A stretch of 64,000 nucleotides of DNA. Source: Strigops habroptila. Its lineage: Eukaryota > Chordata > Aves > Psittaciformes > Psittacidae. Both the position numbers and the translations under genes were made by a program. Below, one piece after another: positions 28,001 through 39,500 of this stretch (its first letter is position 1; each line of letters opens with the position of its first letter). Location of the stretch: NCBI RefSeq assembly GCF_004027225.2, contig NC_044282.2, positions 63,353,725 through 63,417,724 of the forward strand, read 5' to 3'. A model generated the notes under the pieces. The model was not told the origin of the DNA. It worked only from the letters and a program-made list of their open reading frames with translations, and ran no database searches.

Positions 28001-31000
28001 ACCTTCTCTTGGGATTCCTGCTCTTCTTGCCATGTGGGATGGTCCAGGCAGGCACTGCTGGCCTCAGACACAGCTACCTGACAAGCAAGGCAAAGAGCCT
28101 GGCCTCTCTCAACTGCCTTTTAAAAGTAGTGAAGCAAAGGACGAGCAACTACTCAACTAACAGTGCAAAAGCCAAAGTACAAACCCAGGTATCACTTCCC
28201 AAGACATACATCTTCATTCTGGCAACTGTCCAGAAACTCTGAGAATCTCTGGGGGCAAGCGAGGAGGAAGGTGCATCTCCCAGGGGCATTTTGGGCTTAA
28301 ATGTCGAACTGCATCCAGCCTTTCCTTGTGTATGCTTCCAAACTACAAAGATCAACCACATATAAGCTATATACACTTAGCAACCTTTTTCTCCACAGGG
28401 TCTCTCAGGAACAGCAGGCTTTAAAGAAGGCACCACCCAGATTTTACAGCCAGCTGCCTGACCTCTTTCACCCTATGGGTAAGCAAATTGAACTTGGCTA
28501 TTCCAATGCAAAGCCTTGAACTGATAGAGGGATTGAATCTTTCTCTTAAACCTTCCCCTGCCCAACTAATCTAACATTCCTTGAAGTTCAAGCTCTAACC
28601 TACCAACTCACAGCCTGACTGCACCCCACATGCTCTGTTCAAGAACAATCATGTGATTCTTTAAACAACATGATCTAGTCTCTTTGCTGTGGTTCAAGTT
28701 CATCACCTTAAATGTGCTACAGTTGTCCCAAAACGCTATGCTTATTCCAAGACAGCTGGCTCAAAGATTTGGATGTGTCCATATTGCCACCCATAATCCA
28801 AAATTCCTATACACACACTACACAGCCAAGCAACTGTTGCGTTCTTCTACTTTTTTACTGTAGGACTTCTTGGATAAGAGCTCTTCGCCTTCCAGTCTTG
28901 TCGGAAGAGAACTCCATTCCCCTGCAATTTCTATCAAGTGCTAAGGAAAACTGAAAAAAGAGAGGATCTGGGTTTACGCAGCACTTGGTGCAATGAAACT
29001 CCTGACACCATGAAAACAGCATCTGAACAGGCAAATTGCAATCTTAGCTCAAAATGAAAAAAATTACTCCGAATTATAACGTAGGAAATTTAACCAGAGA
29101 GCTCACTGGAGACAGTGAATGGAATAAGTATAAACAAAGAGCCAGCAATGTTATGCTCACTTTTCAGAGGGTTTACAGAAGCTAGTGAGACAGCAAAACC
29201 ACAACAAAGTAACTGGGATAAGTCCCAGGTGGCTAAACAGCAGTTTAATTAGAGCAAGTAATGCAAATGCTGCTGGAGAGGAAACCCAGTACCGGCAGCA
29301 AAAACGGTCTCTACTCCATTTGCAGAACACTCAGGGCAACTTTTCCTGACCCTGATCCAAGGCACTGCAGGCAAGGAGGGCAAAAAACCAAGGCCAGTAT
29401 GTGTTGGTAGGAGATGGTTCAGCTCCCACACTGTGGACAGGGCTTGCTCTACATGAGCATGAGCGTTCGTGGCTCCACAGGACGGGCTGCACACCCAGTC
29501 CCTGGATTTGTAGCACTATGTCAGAGTGCCCAATGGACCACAAAGGCTACCTTGTGCTGCCAGGGCAAGAGGCTCAGTTACACATCTCCATCCCTGCTTC
29601 CAGGCCTGGTAAGCTTGCTGCAGCAAGTGTTGTCCAAGTAACCCTGATCTCATGCTTTTCAGACCAAGGAAGAGCTCCCAGAGCCTGGATGCCAGCTTTC
29701 TGCTCTCTAGCCTTCCCCTCAAGGTGGGGTTCTAGGTCTCCTCCAGCCACCTCAGTGGTTACTACAGCAGCACTGAAAAACAGTAGGTTTGAAACATAAA
29801 ACATCTAATTCAGTTGAAATTAGCAAGCAAGATAAAACTGAGAGTTAATTCGACAAATCTCCAGATTTTGAATCAAATTCTTGCAATTTTTTTTTTTTTG
29901 CTGCGAGGGCTCAGGAGTGAAGCTGCACACAGTGGTCATTGGGTGTCTCGTCTTGGAGGTAAAACAAGACAAAGTCAGAACAGCACCAAAAAGCTCAGAG
30001 GCCCCATCCACCTAGTTCCAAAGTGCCTTCTGCACCTTTTGCTGTATCCCAGAGCCATAAAGCCATCTTCAGCTTTTTCCCTTTTCTTATTTGCTCTTAG
30101 TACCTAACACTATTTTTGGGTATCCTTGTCCTTTGGGTCCCTTATCTGCCCAAAACATTTCCTTACAAAGCAACTTCTCTGGACTAAGAGTGGATTTTGA
30201 TTATAGCACTTCTCTGGAGCCCTGCATATCTACCTCACTTGTGGGCTCCTAAAACGTAAGTTAAAGGCAACAGACAACTTGACACAAATTTCCGCTACCC
30301 CAGAACACCTGTGTTCTACCACTTGTACGCACACTGAATGGCTTCACTAACACCACACGTAACTAACGCCTTAAGTGTAAACATTTGCTTAAAGCTTTTC
30401 CCAAGTTTTAAGAGCAAAATACAATTAAACATGAAGAAAAACCACAAACCAAGACAAGACACAAAGAAGAACACACAGCACTGGAATGCAAGAAAATGCA
30501 ACAGAACTTCTGCTCAGTGGTGTGTGAAGCAACACATTTCTCTCCCATCACAGCCTCAAAAGCAATCTGCAGCAGGTTCAGCTTGCAACACAAGTGCTCC
30601 TGCCATCTCCTCATTTCTTGTGAACACAGATAAGCCACATCCACACCAGTGGCCTCAGTACTGCCCCTGCCAACAGGGAGATAAGCTGAAGATATTGGCT
30701 AGTGCAGAAAACACAGCTGCAAGCTCTGGGCCTCATCCAATTTCCATAAAGGTCAACAGCAGCAAGAACAGACCTGAAGTGAGTGGAATGATGAGCCAAT
30801 GCCCCACCTGTGGGAGGGCTACTTTAGCCCACCAGCATCATAAACAAGGGCAACACTGTTCTCCCTCATTCCTGTCTCCATAAACCACTTTCAGCCTATG
30901 TGCACTAAGGATGCCAGAACAGTGCCTGCACTCAGCCTCTTACACATGAGCTAATCGCCTCACAGAGATGAGACCGTCCATCACCTCAGTGTTCCGGGAA

Positions 31001-32276
31001 TGTCTCTGTGCCACATTTCACCCCTCCAGAGGTCACCAGGATGGACCAGCTGAGATAAGCACAGACTACTCTGAGTGTATCTTAAGAGCAGAAGCACCGA
31101 TCCTCCTGTCTCTTCTACCAAGCCCACAGGTTCACTGAAATCTGATGCACACTGAGAAGAGGAAACACCTGGTCACCGTTCTGTCACCAGTAAGATGGTT
31201 GTAACATTTCAGTAGCAGTAAAGTGTCTGATAGTATGGCTCATAAAAACATATTTGCAAAAAAAATCAACCCCTGATGGTCCAAATGGGACATCCTCTTC
31301 CAGCTGGCCAAAGGGCTACAAACAAGGCGGCTCCTTTACTGTGTTCAGAGAAGATGTAGCCTGGGGCGAGCTGCAGGGACCAATATTAATCCTTAATTAA
31401 TTTACCCGGTTTGCTGGCTGCCTGGAAGGGGAAATAAACCAGCACTTTAACAGTACTCACAGAGGGTGTTAAATCCAAAGAACAAGGAACTGCTGGCAAG
31501 GCAGAGAAGTATGCCCAGCAGCTCAACATCGCCCTTGTACAAGCAGCTTTACAAAGTATTCCAACAGATTCCCCCACCGGGAGGAGCCCGGGCCAACACC
31601 TGGCTCCCACAGCCAGGAATCTGTCCCGAGATCATTCATTTGCCCTGGCTGATAGGGCAGCAAAGCCAGGACCGGCTAAAGGAGGCCGAGAGCAGCAATG
31701 AGAATTCCTCCAATAAATTTGCCTACGAAAAAAATTACAGTAAAACCAGGTAAACAGGACAGAGACTGGCACTGCCTGGAAAGAAAAGCAGGGATTTCGC
31801 CTGAGGATTTTTCACTTGCTTTCTTTCAGTGCTTCATCCCCAGGGCTAAACTGTCCTTTCCTCCTCCAGTTTCAGCCCAAGCCTCTTATTCCTGCCGTGA
31901 TTTCTCCGGGCTGTACGTGCCGGGAGAACCCCGATGGGAAGCCAGCGGGAGACGGGACAAGCGGCAGCCCATGGGCCGCGGTGGCACCGAGACAGGCAGC
32001 CCCGCCCCGACAGCGCGAGCACCACGGGAGGGACCGACCGCCCCCCTCTCCCCTTATCCCCGTCCCCCCGGTGGGCGCCGGACAACGGGAAAGGGCCGGG
32101 GCAGAAGGACGCCTCCCCGCCATGCTCGGAGCCGCAGCTCCGTGTGCCCCGCTCACCTCCATGGAGACGCGCCAGCCCTGCATGGCGCTGAAGCCGAAGT
32201 GAAGCGGGCGCGGCCCGAGCCCGGCCCCGTCCCCAGAGCTCTTCACCGTGTTGGGCTGCGACAGGTAGGCGCCCAT
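7087..32276 (-). CDS. PPM1G: PPM1G, nuclear PP2C-type protein phosphatase, ten coding exons, 559 aa
   Basis: Coding exons on the minus strand, in order: 32276-32157, 27214-27145, 14195-14110, 12196-12064, 10656-10187, 9766-9629, 8836-8602, 8091-7962, 7807-7705 and 7281-7087. Phases join into 1680 bases. The protein starts [12 protein letters not shown] and carries the PP2C metal site: D60-G61 in YDGHGG, D458 in ACDGIW and D513 in CDNMT. Other PP2C motifs are NAGDSRCV in exon 7 and LNLSRAIGD across exons 7-8. As in mammalian PPM1G (546 aa), a long acidic insert (about residues 120-338, exons 4-6) splits the catalytic domain; exons 5-6 encode long Asp/Glu/Ser runs. The C-terminus has basic KRK and KKAK clusters, likely nuclear localisation signals. 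PPM1G is a Mn/Mg-dependent Ser/Thr phosphatase acting on splicing and chromatin factors. The start (GCCGCCATGG) is a strong Kozak site. Introns 1 and 2 are large (4.9 and 12.9 kb). The exon 6 donor, GTGCAC, is weak. No disabling change was seen. Confidence 0.96.
12298..13410 (-). mobile_element. CR1 retrotransposon, about 1.1 kb, in PPM1G intron 3
   Basis: The plus strand starts with the reversed tail GAGAATCACAGAATGGCTGA and carries CR1 3'UTR and reverse-transcriptase C-terminal sequence in reverse complement. The 5' edge at about 13400 is a judgement. It is among the longest CR1 copies here and is sense relative to PPM1G. Confidence 0.85.
16105..16810 (-). mobile_element. CR1 retrotransposon in PPM1G intron 2
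   Basis: Begins on the plus strand with AGGTTGGAAAAGACCTTTAA and contains the reversed CR1 blocks for the 'accepted, large numbers of copies' 3'UTR region, such as GTGGCCTCACCAGTGCCGAG. It differs in sequence from the 18.6-kb copy and so belongs to another subfamily. The terminal octamer tail is degraded. Confidence 0.82.
18581..19118 (-). mobile_element. CR1 retrotransposon, well preserved 3' end
   Basis: The plus strand begins AGAATCATAGAATCGTAAGG, a near-perfect reversed CR1 tail, followed by an uninterrupted 3'UTR of about 540 bases. An open minus-strand frame runs through 19131-18664, as expected for a fairly young copy. It ends 5' near 19118. Confidence 0.88.
20733..21138 (-). mobile_element. 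CR1 fragment lacking its 3' tail, abutting an ERV remnant
   Basis: Reversed CR1 3'UTR blocks (GTCCAACCTGGCCTTGAACA and onward) are present, but about 100 bases of the expected 3' tail are missing at the low-coordinate edge. The high-coordinate edge meets degenerate ERV pol sequence at about 21140. The copy therefore probably truncates the older or co-resident provirus. Confidence 0.78.
21803..21938 (-). repeat. 68-base direct tandem duplication inside ERV pol
   Basis: Two copies start at 21803 and 21871. Both contain the block GCTGCTGGAGACATAGCTGT and then TTTTATTGATCGCATCCA. They differ by a handful of substitutions. The period of 68 is not a multiple of three, so the duplication itself shifts the pol frame. 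Confidence 0.85.
23060..23636 (-). mobile_element. 5' LTR of the ERVL-like remnant
   Basis: On the minus strand the LTR opens TGCACTGGTTTTGGCTGGGA and closes GGGGTTAATCCATGACA, with TG...CA ends. A TATAAAGC promoter box lies at 23366-23359. It is homologous over its whole length to the solo LTR at 42642-43219. The 5-base flanks (ACAGC and ATAAC) match only partly, as expected if one end was lost by deletion of the provirus. Confidence 0.82.
27215..32156 (-). other. PPM1G: PPM1G intron 1 (4.9 kb)
   Basis: The intron runs from the donor GTGAGC after residue 40 to the acceptor TTTCAG before exon 2. A T run lies at about 29888. I saw no CR1 tail, LTR or exon in it. The end near exon 1 merges into the CpG island. 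Confidence 0.75.
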
Positions 32277-33000
32277 GGCGGCCTCCACCGGCGGGGCGGG
32301 CCCGGCCCCCCGGCGCGGCGGCCCTGCGCTGAGGGGGGGGTGGGCTCGGTGGAGGGGGGGGAACGGCGGCAGCCGGGCCGCGCGCGACCGGACCGTTCCC
32401 GGGCGGCAGCGGAGGGCGGGAGCGGCCCAGCGCGGGCGGCGGGTCGCGAGGGCGGCGGAACCTCTCCCCCGCGGGCCGCCGGGCGGAAGTCGCGCGGCCG
32501 GAAGCGCAACCTGTGGGAGTCGCCAAGGGAGGGGAGGGAGGAACGGCGCTCAGACCGCGCGGCCGGAAGAGCCTACCATAGAGAGGAGCGGCCGGCTAGC
32601 GCGACCGCTCCCGCTCGGCGGACTCAGCCCCGCCGGGGCTCGGCCGCCACCCCCCTCCCCCACTCCCTCCCTTCGGTGGGGGCCCAGCGGGGCCCAGCCC
32701 CGCTCTGGCTGCGGAGCAGCCCGGCGGCTCCCTCCACTCCCCCTTCAGCCGGGCCGGCCCAGCAGCACTCCGGTAGCCATTCGGGGAGCACGCTCATCGT
32801 GTGGCCGGGAAGGGGAACAGGGGACTCGGGACCGGCGGTAGCACCGCAGCCTGTGGCGGCCCGACGCTCAGCCGCCCAGCTGAGGCGGCGAACCCCCACC
32901 GCGGGCACCCGGAGCGCGCACAGGCGCCAGCACCCCCAACCCCTACACACACTGAGGGGCCCGGCGGTGTGACACACACACCACCACCCCACCCCGCCGC

Positions 33001-33010
33001 TTTATATAAA
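33001..33010. promoter_or_regulatory. Palindromic TATA-like element TTTATATAAA
   Basis: The ten bases are a perfect palindrome in an otherwise GC-rich island, so they read as a TATA box on either strand. The site lies about 725 bases upstream of the PPM1G ATG and 320 upstream of the first NRBP1 donor. Use by either gene is unproven. Confidence 0.45.
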
Positions 33011-33013
33011 CTC

Positions 33014-33235
33014 AGCCCCGCCCACCGACCAATCAGCGGAGGCTGACGGCCCCTCTCTCGGGCTCTCATTGGCTAATCGCCCGGAGCCAAGTCGCCCCGC
33101 CCCACGGCCCTTCTCTCCGTGAGCGCGCGGGCGCCCTCTAGCGTGCCTGGTACCCCGGAGCTCCGCCCACCGGCCAATTCGCGGAGGCTGACGGCACGCT
33201 CCCGGGCTCTGATTGGCTGTAGGGCGGGACGCTCC
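33014..33235. promoter_or_regulatory. Duplicated promoter module with two inverted CCAAT pairs
   Basis: A module of about 75 bases occurs twice with a period of 145 (33014-33088 and 33159-33232). Shared blocks are CCGCCCACCG, GCGGAGGCTGACGGC and GGGCTCT, and each copy is bracketed by CCAAT and ATTGG. CCAAT sites are at 33029-33033 and 33174-33178; ATTGG sites are at 33068-33072 and 33212-33216. CCAAT boxes are NF-Y sites, typical of TATA-poor bidirectional promoters. Confidence 0.75.
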
Positions 33236-33279
33236 GCCCCGGACGGCGTGTTACGCAGCGCGGCGGTTGGCGGCGGCCC

Positions 33280-33330
33280 GTCGGTGGAGTAGCGACGCGC
33301 TTGGGGACCGGGAGGTGCCGGGCAGGCCCG
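33280..33330 (+). other. NRBP1: NRBP1 non-coding first exon (5' end unknown)
   Basis: A consensus donor, GGCCCG|GTAAGT, stands at 33330/33331. The matching acceptor, GGCCCGCAG, ends at 33560, 16 bases before the NRBP1 ATG. A short 5'UTR exon spliced to the coding exon is the simplest reading. The TSS is a guess. Confidence 0.6.
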
Positions 33331-33576
33331 GTAAGTGCGCGGCCCTCGCTCTTCCCGCTCCGTCTTTGTGCTTCTCCCGCACCGTCCCTCTGCTGCTCTC
33401 CGTTTCGGGCCCGAACCGGCTCGGTCGGGCGCCGGCAGCAGGCCCGGGGCGCGGCTCCGGTTGACAGGCCCGGCGGGCGCGGCCCGGTTCGGCCCGGCGG
33501 GCCTGGCCTGGTCTGGTCTCACTGCTGCCTCGCCTCACGGCCCGCGCCTCTGGCCCGCAGGTTGTACGACCACAGC

Positions 33577-36500
33577 ATGTCGGAGGGCGAGTCCAAGCAG
33601 GTGCCGAGTGGCGGCTCCGACTCGAAGCCGGAGTCCGCGTCGTCTGGCCCGGGAATGACCTCAGTGTCTGCGCCGGTGACTTCCGCGGCGCCCCCGGAGG
33701 AGGAGGAGGAAGAGGAAAGTGAGGACGAGTCCGAGATCCTCGAGGAGTCGCCGTGCGGCCGCTGGCAAAAGCGGCGTGAGGAGGTGAGTGCCGGGGGCCG
33801 GTTCCCAGGGCTGGACTGCCGGGTGCGTGGGGGAGCCCCGGCCGAGCCGGGCGGGGCGTGGGAGCCGGGCGGCCTCTTGTCCCGCCCCGCCGGCTGTCTG
33901 CCTTCCACCTGTCCCCGGGCCCCAGTGGCAGGGGTACGTCGTGCTCTCGGGACAGCCGGGAGGTGTGGGGTTGCCTCTCCTCGGGCTCGGGGACACTGAG
34001 ACCGGATCATGGTCTGCTTCTCCCTGCACGTTCGTTGTGCTGTGGGCTCGTCTGTAGGGACGGTGTCACAGCCAGCTGTTGCAGCTGTGGGGAGTGTCTC
34101 CAGCACTCCTATGTGCATCTCGTTTCACAGGTCTTTTGCTCTGGGTGTGATGAAGAGCAGTCACTAGATTTTGCTTGGTGTTTGCTGGGGAGTGTGATGT
34201 GTGGTGGGCCTGTCTCATCAGCTTTTGAATTATGCCTTGGTTTGGTTTGCTTTGATGTCTTCAGTGAGGATAACAGCATAGCCAGTTCATGCAGGCTTGG
34301 TTCTTGGCTTCTCTTGTTTGCATCCGCTTCTCAGTGCGTGTTTTGGAATTGTCCTGTATGAAGACACAAGTAGATTAGATCTTACTGTTTTGGACCTCTC
34401 CCTTTTTCCACTCTTTGCTGTGCTCTGTTTATCTTATTGGGGGCTGTCTCCACAAACTGGTTTCTGCTTCATGTTGGCTCAGTGAAACCTGCTCTGGCTG
34501 GGCAAGCTGCGTAGCTCTGGGAGTTGCTGAAAGACAGAAAACGTTCATTCCAGTGCTGCGGCACAAGCGCTGATGTAGCTTTTCTCAGATGAGTCAGGGC
34601 TGAGCATTCGTCTGCTTTATCCATTATTCTAGACATAGGGTAGTTACAGCTCTGGTGGTGCTGAAAGAGTCATTTATTCTGATGTAAATTTGGAGGTCAA
34701 AGTAAGGTCAAGGATTCCCTGCAGTTCCTCACCTTTGTGTGCTTGAAAGCTGTCTTGGTTTTGTTAACTTAGGCCAAATCCTAGCACGGCTTGGTAAGAA
34801 CATGCCTTTTCTGGTGAATCTGTATGGTTTGGGTTGCAAGGGGAGGGCATCTTACGAAGCTTTAATTCCATCCTCCACAATATGTTTCTTATGATAACCT
34901 GAAGTGCTTTTTCCTGTGGCCTGTGCTAACATTGGGGAACAAAGCTGAGGTTCAGTTTTTGAAGTCTTTTCAATATGTTTCATTTAATACAGGTCATCTT
35001 GACACAGAAGGATAAATTTCCTTCCAGGCTTTTCCATATTCTCCTATATAAAAAGTAAGATTTAGTAGGTTCTAATGTTTTCTTTCTTTGGATTTCCCTA
35101 TCTGCAGACAAATAAAGGCCCAAACATATGAAGTTCCTTAGAATTTGTGGCATGGCTAACTTACTGTCTTCTGCTTCAGAACAAGGGTAGCTGGTTGGTT
35201 TGAAGGCAAGCAGCCTCTGTATGTTAGGTATGAGCTTTGTGCCACCTTACAGCGAGAGGAGTGACTGTTGAAGCCCACAAAACAAATTGTTGGCTGACCT
35301 GAGGTAAACTCGGGGCCTCTGATTCTTGGTTCTTCATCTGTCCAGGTTGTGCTGCCTCCCTGCAGGATCTGCTGACTGGGCAGCTGACCAATAGCAGCTG
35401 CAGCTGCCCATGCGTGGGCCTCATGTCTCACATGTGGGTATGAAAAGCGCAGGCTTCTAGTCATCATGCAGTGAAGTTCTGTTTTGTCTCTTTATTTTGC
35501 ATGTGAATTTGTGGCCTAATTAGACCCAAACTTGTGGGATGGCATTTGTTCACTTGAACTGTATGATGTCCTTCTCGCTGTCTTCAGCACTTAAACTGAT
35601 CTGTTCCGTTGCATAAACTTTCCTGCTGCAGATGTTCCAGTGTGAAATTTATTTGGGAATAACAGCTTTGCTTTGTGAGCATCTGGGCCTACCAGAGCCA
35701 GCAGTGTCCTGGGAAGGGGCTGTTGGTGTGGCGGCTTGGTCCCCACTGGTTATTCCAGTCAGTGCAGCTCCGCAGGCAGACTCTTACTCGCTACTCCTCG
35801 GTGGTGAGGAGGTGTTATTCCATGGAAAAGGGATGTGCCACCCTGTCCCCCAGTGATGCAATCCTGATTCTTTATCTCAGCAGTATCTTCTTTGGATGCT
35901 GAATTAGGCAGCGCCTTGGAAGCAATGTAAGGTGATGATCTGGACAGAAAAGGGCACATGTGATCGCAGAGTGAGATTTGGGTAGTGTTCCCTGGATGTT
36001 ACATTCTTTACTGCTCGATTTGAGTTCCGTGCTAGGATGTACGTGTGGACTTGTCAGAACCTCACTTTTTTTCTTTTCAATTTTATTATCTGTTAATAGC
36101 TCTAGACTCGTTGAACTTCCTAGAACAGAGGAGGTGGTGTACAGGGGCTGCATGGAGTGGGCTGCTGTGGATGCACGGGGGCAGGCTGTAAGTGCTCGGG
36201 GCCATTTACCTTCAACAGGCAGGTTTCGGCCGAACAAGGCAGCGATTCCCGAGCCCGTCTGCCCCTCGCCGGGGCCACCACGGCGGCTCTGGTACAACGT
36301 GGTCGTGGGGCGGCAGAGCGGCCCCGCTGCTCCCCACCGCCCTCCCGCTCTCTTTCCCTGCGGAGCGCAGCCGGCGCAGGAGACGGGCGCCGGCCGGGGC
36401 GGGGCTGCTCCCTGAAGGACAGCCGCTCCAGCCAATGGCAGGGGGCAGGAAGCGTTACATCACCAGCGCGAGCTCCCATAGGCTGCGCGCTGCCCTGGCC

Positions 36501-39500
36501 ACGCCCCGCGGCGCCCTCGCCCTCGTGCCGCGGCGGCTCCGCCGGTGTCTGGCTGCGGGCCCTGGGCTGGGAGCGGGGCCCGGGGAGGGGCACCCTGGGG
36601 AAGGGCCTGGCGGAGCGCTCGAGCGGGAGCTGCTGGAGCTGCCGCCTCGGTGCGGGGCTTCTGCCTGCGACCCACGTGGTTCGCTCCGCCTTTGTTCCGC
36701 TTCATGTCTCATGGGAGCTCGGCAGCCCTGACCGTGCCCGGGTTCTCCGGTACATGGGGCGTTCGCCAGCGCATCGGGCTCAGGGTGCTCGGTTTGTGTC
36801 CAGAGCGAGGTAACAGGTCATCAGAGGCTGCCTTGGGGGGCGTTTCAGATGTTAGCACAACCGAGTGAGAGGGATTGTGAATTACTTTGTCATACTTAGT
36901 TACAGCAGCCTAGGCTAAACTATTATCAACTGATATAACTTAAAATGTGTTGGTTCACAGGGGAAAATAACGCCAGGCACAAGTCTAACCTGGGAGAGGA
37001 GTGGCTGGGAAGCAGCCCTGCAGGAAGGGACCTGGGTGCTGGTGGCAGCAGGGTCAGTAGGAACCAGCACTGGGCCCTGGCACCCAGAGGACAAACCGCA
37101 CTCTGGGGTGCACCAACCATGGCAGAACCAGCCGGGCAGAGAGGGGATTGTCCTGCTGCATTCAGCATTGGTGGCGCCTCACCTGAGCACTGTTGGAGAA
37201 GGACATGAAGGTCCTCAGATGTGCCCAGAGGAGGACAAGCAAGCTGTGAAGGGCTGGCAGCATTGTCCTGTGAGGAGGGCTGAGCACTCAGGGCTGGTCT
37301 TGTTTGCAGAGAGGAGCCTGAGAGGTGACCTCGTCCCTCTGTGCAGCTCCCTGAGGAGGGGACATGGGGAGAGAGGAGCTGAGCTCTTCTCCCTGGGATC
37401 CAGCAACAGGATGCCTGGGAATGGTTCAAAGCTGTGTCTGTCAGAGGGGGCTCAGACTTAATATTAGGAAGCATTTCTTTACTGAGAGGGTGTTCAAACC
37501 CTGGCACAGGCTTCCTGGAGAGGTGGTTGATGCCCCGAGTCTGTCAGTGTTGAAGAAGTATTTGGGAAAATGCCCTTAACACAGTGCTTTAACTTTAGGT
37601 CAGCCCTGAAGTGGTCAGGCAGTGGGACCAGGTGATCCTCACAGGTCTGTTCCAGCTGAACTGTTTTATATTCTGTTCTATTCCTGCTTAAACTTAAACT
37701 GAGGGTTCAGAGTAGCTTTCTAAAAAATTAAATGCTGCTGTGACACTTTTCACTAAGAACCTATTTTAACTAGATAGAGAACACTTATCTTCCCCAAAGT
37801 TTGTTTCTTTGTGGAACATTGAATGAATCTTTCATTTAATGAAGTGCATATGGCCGTTCTTTGATACACCCAAAGAGTGAAGTTGCTGCAAGAGTGAAAT
37901 GGCTGGGAGGGGGAAAGTAGGAGGTAAATGTGGCTGGTCCCACAGGATGCTTATTTTCTGTTGGCTGAACAACTTGTGCAAGAGTTAGCATCACTCTTGT
38001 CTTTCCTCACTGTATAACCTCACTGTATATATAAATAATGTGGGCATGTTCAGGCATCTCTCTCCTGTCCTCAAGTGCTGCAGGGATAGTGACAATCTGC
38101 TTTCTCATGCTGCTGCTGTCTGTGCATCACAAGTGCGGGTCTCCTGGTGTGTTGTAAACCGCACTGCTTTCCTCCCTGTGCTGAATCCTCTCTGCAGTTG
38201 TAACCACACCCTTGGTTGCTCTCCTAACATATACAAAGGTGAGGCCTTAGCCTCTGCAAGGAGCTGAAGATAAACTTTTAACAGGGCGATCTTGTCTCAT
38301 GGCAGAGGGGCTTAGAGAAAGGACCCACAGCAAGAGGTTAAGGGAGAGACTGACACTGTTGGGCTCTCCAAGCTTGTGCTTGCCTTGGTCCCTTTTGGCT
38401 GCTCCCCCTGACAAAAGCCTCTTTTTCTGTTGTCCCCATGTGACACCCCATTTTCTTCTTTCAGTCACCACTTGCATGACTTGTTTTTATTTGGTTGTCT
38501 AAGTATCTTCAGAATTATCTGCTGTGCTTCTGGGAATAGAATCTTCTTAATAGAGATGGATTGGAGACTCTTTGCACTTCATTTTTAGATTCCTGCTGCT
38601 GTAAAACCTGAAACCAAAAGCTTGGATTTGGTGCCTTGCTGTCCCTGAGAATACACAGATCAAACAGAAAAGTGTCTGAGACATAATTGTAGGAAAACTT
38701 GTGCTGCAGAGAATCTTTTTAATTTTCAGCCCAGTATTAATAATAATAATTATTTAATTATTCTAATATTTAGCTGTGTTGGACTTTGTAAGCTCATGTT
38801 AGTGGGAAAGACTTAACTATTCACGGACTTAGATGGTCCTGAGGTTGTCACATGTTTAATAGCTGTCTATTGACGGGATCTTTCTATACCTTTTCTGGGT
38901 TGGAAAACACTGTGTGACTGTGTACATCAAGACTTTTATAAAAAAATAAATACTTTGTGACATCTTTGTAACATGTTTAGTAACCCATTCAGTGCTATCG
39001 AGTTAATCTGTATCATACCAGGGATGTGGGAACAAGAAGGTCCCCTTTTAGGTCACATGGACAGTGGGATCGAGCACCCTCAGCAAGTTTGCAATGACAT
39101 CAAGCTCTCTGGTGCGGTCGGCACGCTGAAGGGAAGGGGTGCCATCCAGAGGGACCTGGACAGGCTGGAGAAGTGGGCCTGTGCAGACCTCATGAAGTTC
39201 AACAAGGCCAAGTGCAAGGTCCTGCGCCTGAGTTGGGGCAATCCCAAGCACAAATACAGTGGCAGGGGGTTGGAACAGGATGAGCTTTAAGGTCTCTTCC
39301 AACCCAAACCATGCCGTGATTCTGATTCCAAGTTTTGTGTTCAGTCTTGCTGTTCTTCATTGTATACTGTTGCTGGATGTTCTGAAAATTAATGTAAGTA
39401 GCACCACTGCATTAGTTTGCTTCTCTTTTTCTTATGAAAGACCTTGCTCTTATTTGGATACGTGGTTCCCAGCTGTTCAGGGGGCCCTTGATGGCTGGAT

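Larger units (their letters stand above)
31900..33900. promoter_or_regulatory. CpG island over the divergent PPM1G and NRBP1 promoters
   Basis: By eye, GC content and CpG density rise sharply from about 31.9 kb and fall after about 33.9 kb, against AT-rich flanks. The island contains PPM1G exon 1, the spacer between the two start codons (32276 and 33577), and NRBP1 exons 1-2. GC boxes such as CCGCCC are frequent. This layout fits a shared bidirectional promoter region with TSSs inside the island. The TSSs themselves cannot be placed from sequence alone. Confidence 0.85.

Noticed and set aside
31698-32972. A 424-residue open frame on the plus strand across the CpG island
   Set aside because: It runs antisense over PPM1G exon 1 and the promoter. 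Its composition is Arg/Pro/Gly/Ala, as expected when GC-rich DNA lacks stop codons, and no domain is recognisable.
33301-33576. An in-frame upstream ATG that would extend NRBP1 by 92 residues
   Set aside because: A consensus donor at 33331 and acceptor at 33560 remove nearly all of it as an intron. The extension resembles no NRBP1 sequence I know, and MSEGESKQ matches the usual start.
36157-36813. A 218-residue open frame in the orphan CpG island
   Set aside because: Overlapping long frames occur on both strands here, which is a GC effect. No family resemblance and no splice support were seen.
37036-37461. A 141-residue frame repeated at 47068-47493 on the other strand
   Set aside because: It lies wholly within the non-coding 3' region of CR1. 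The repetition reflects the inverted CR1 pair, not a duplicated gene.
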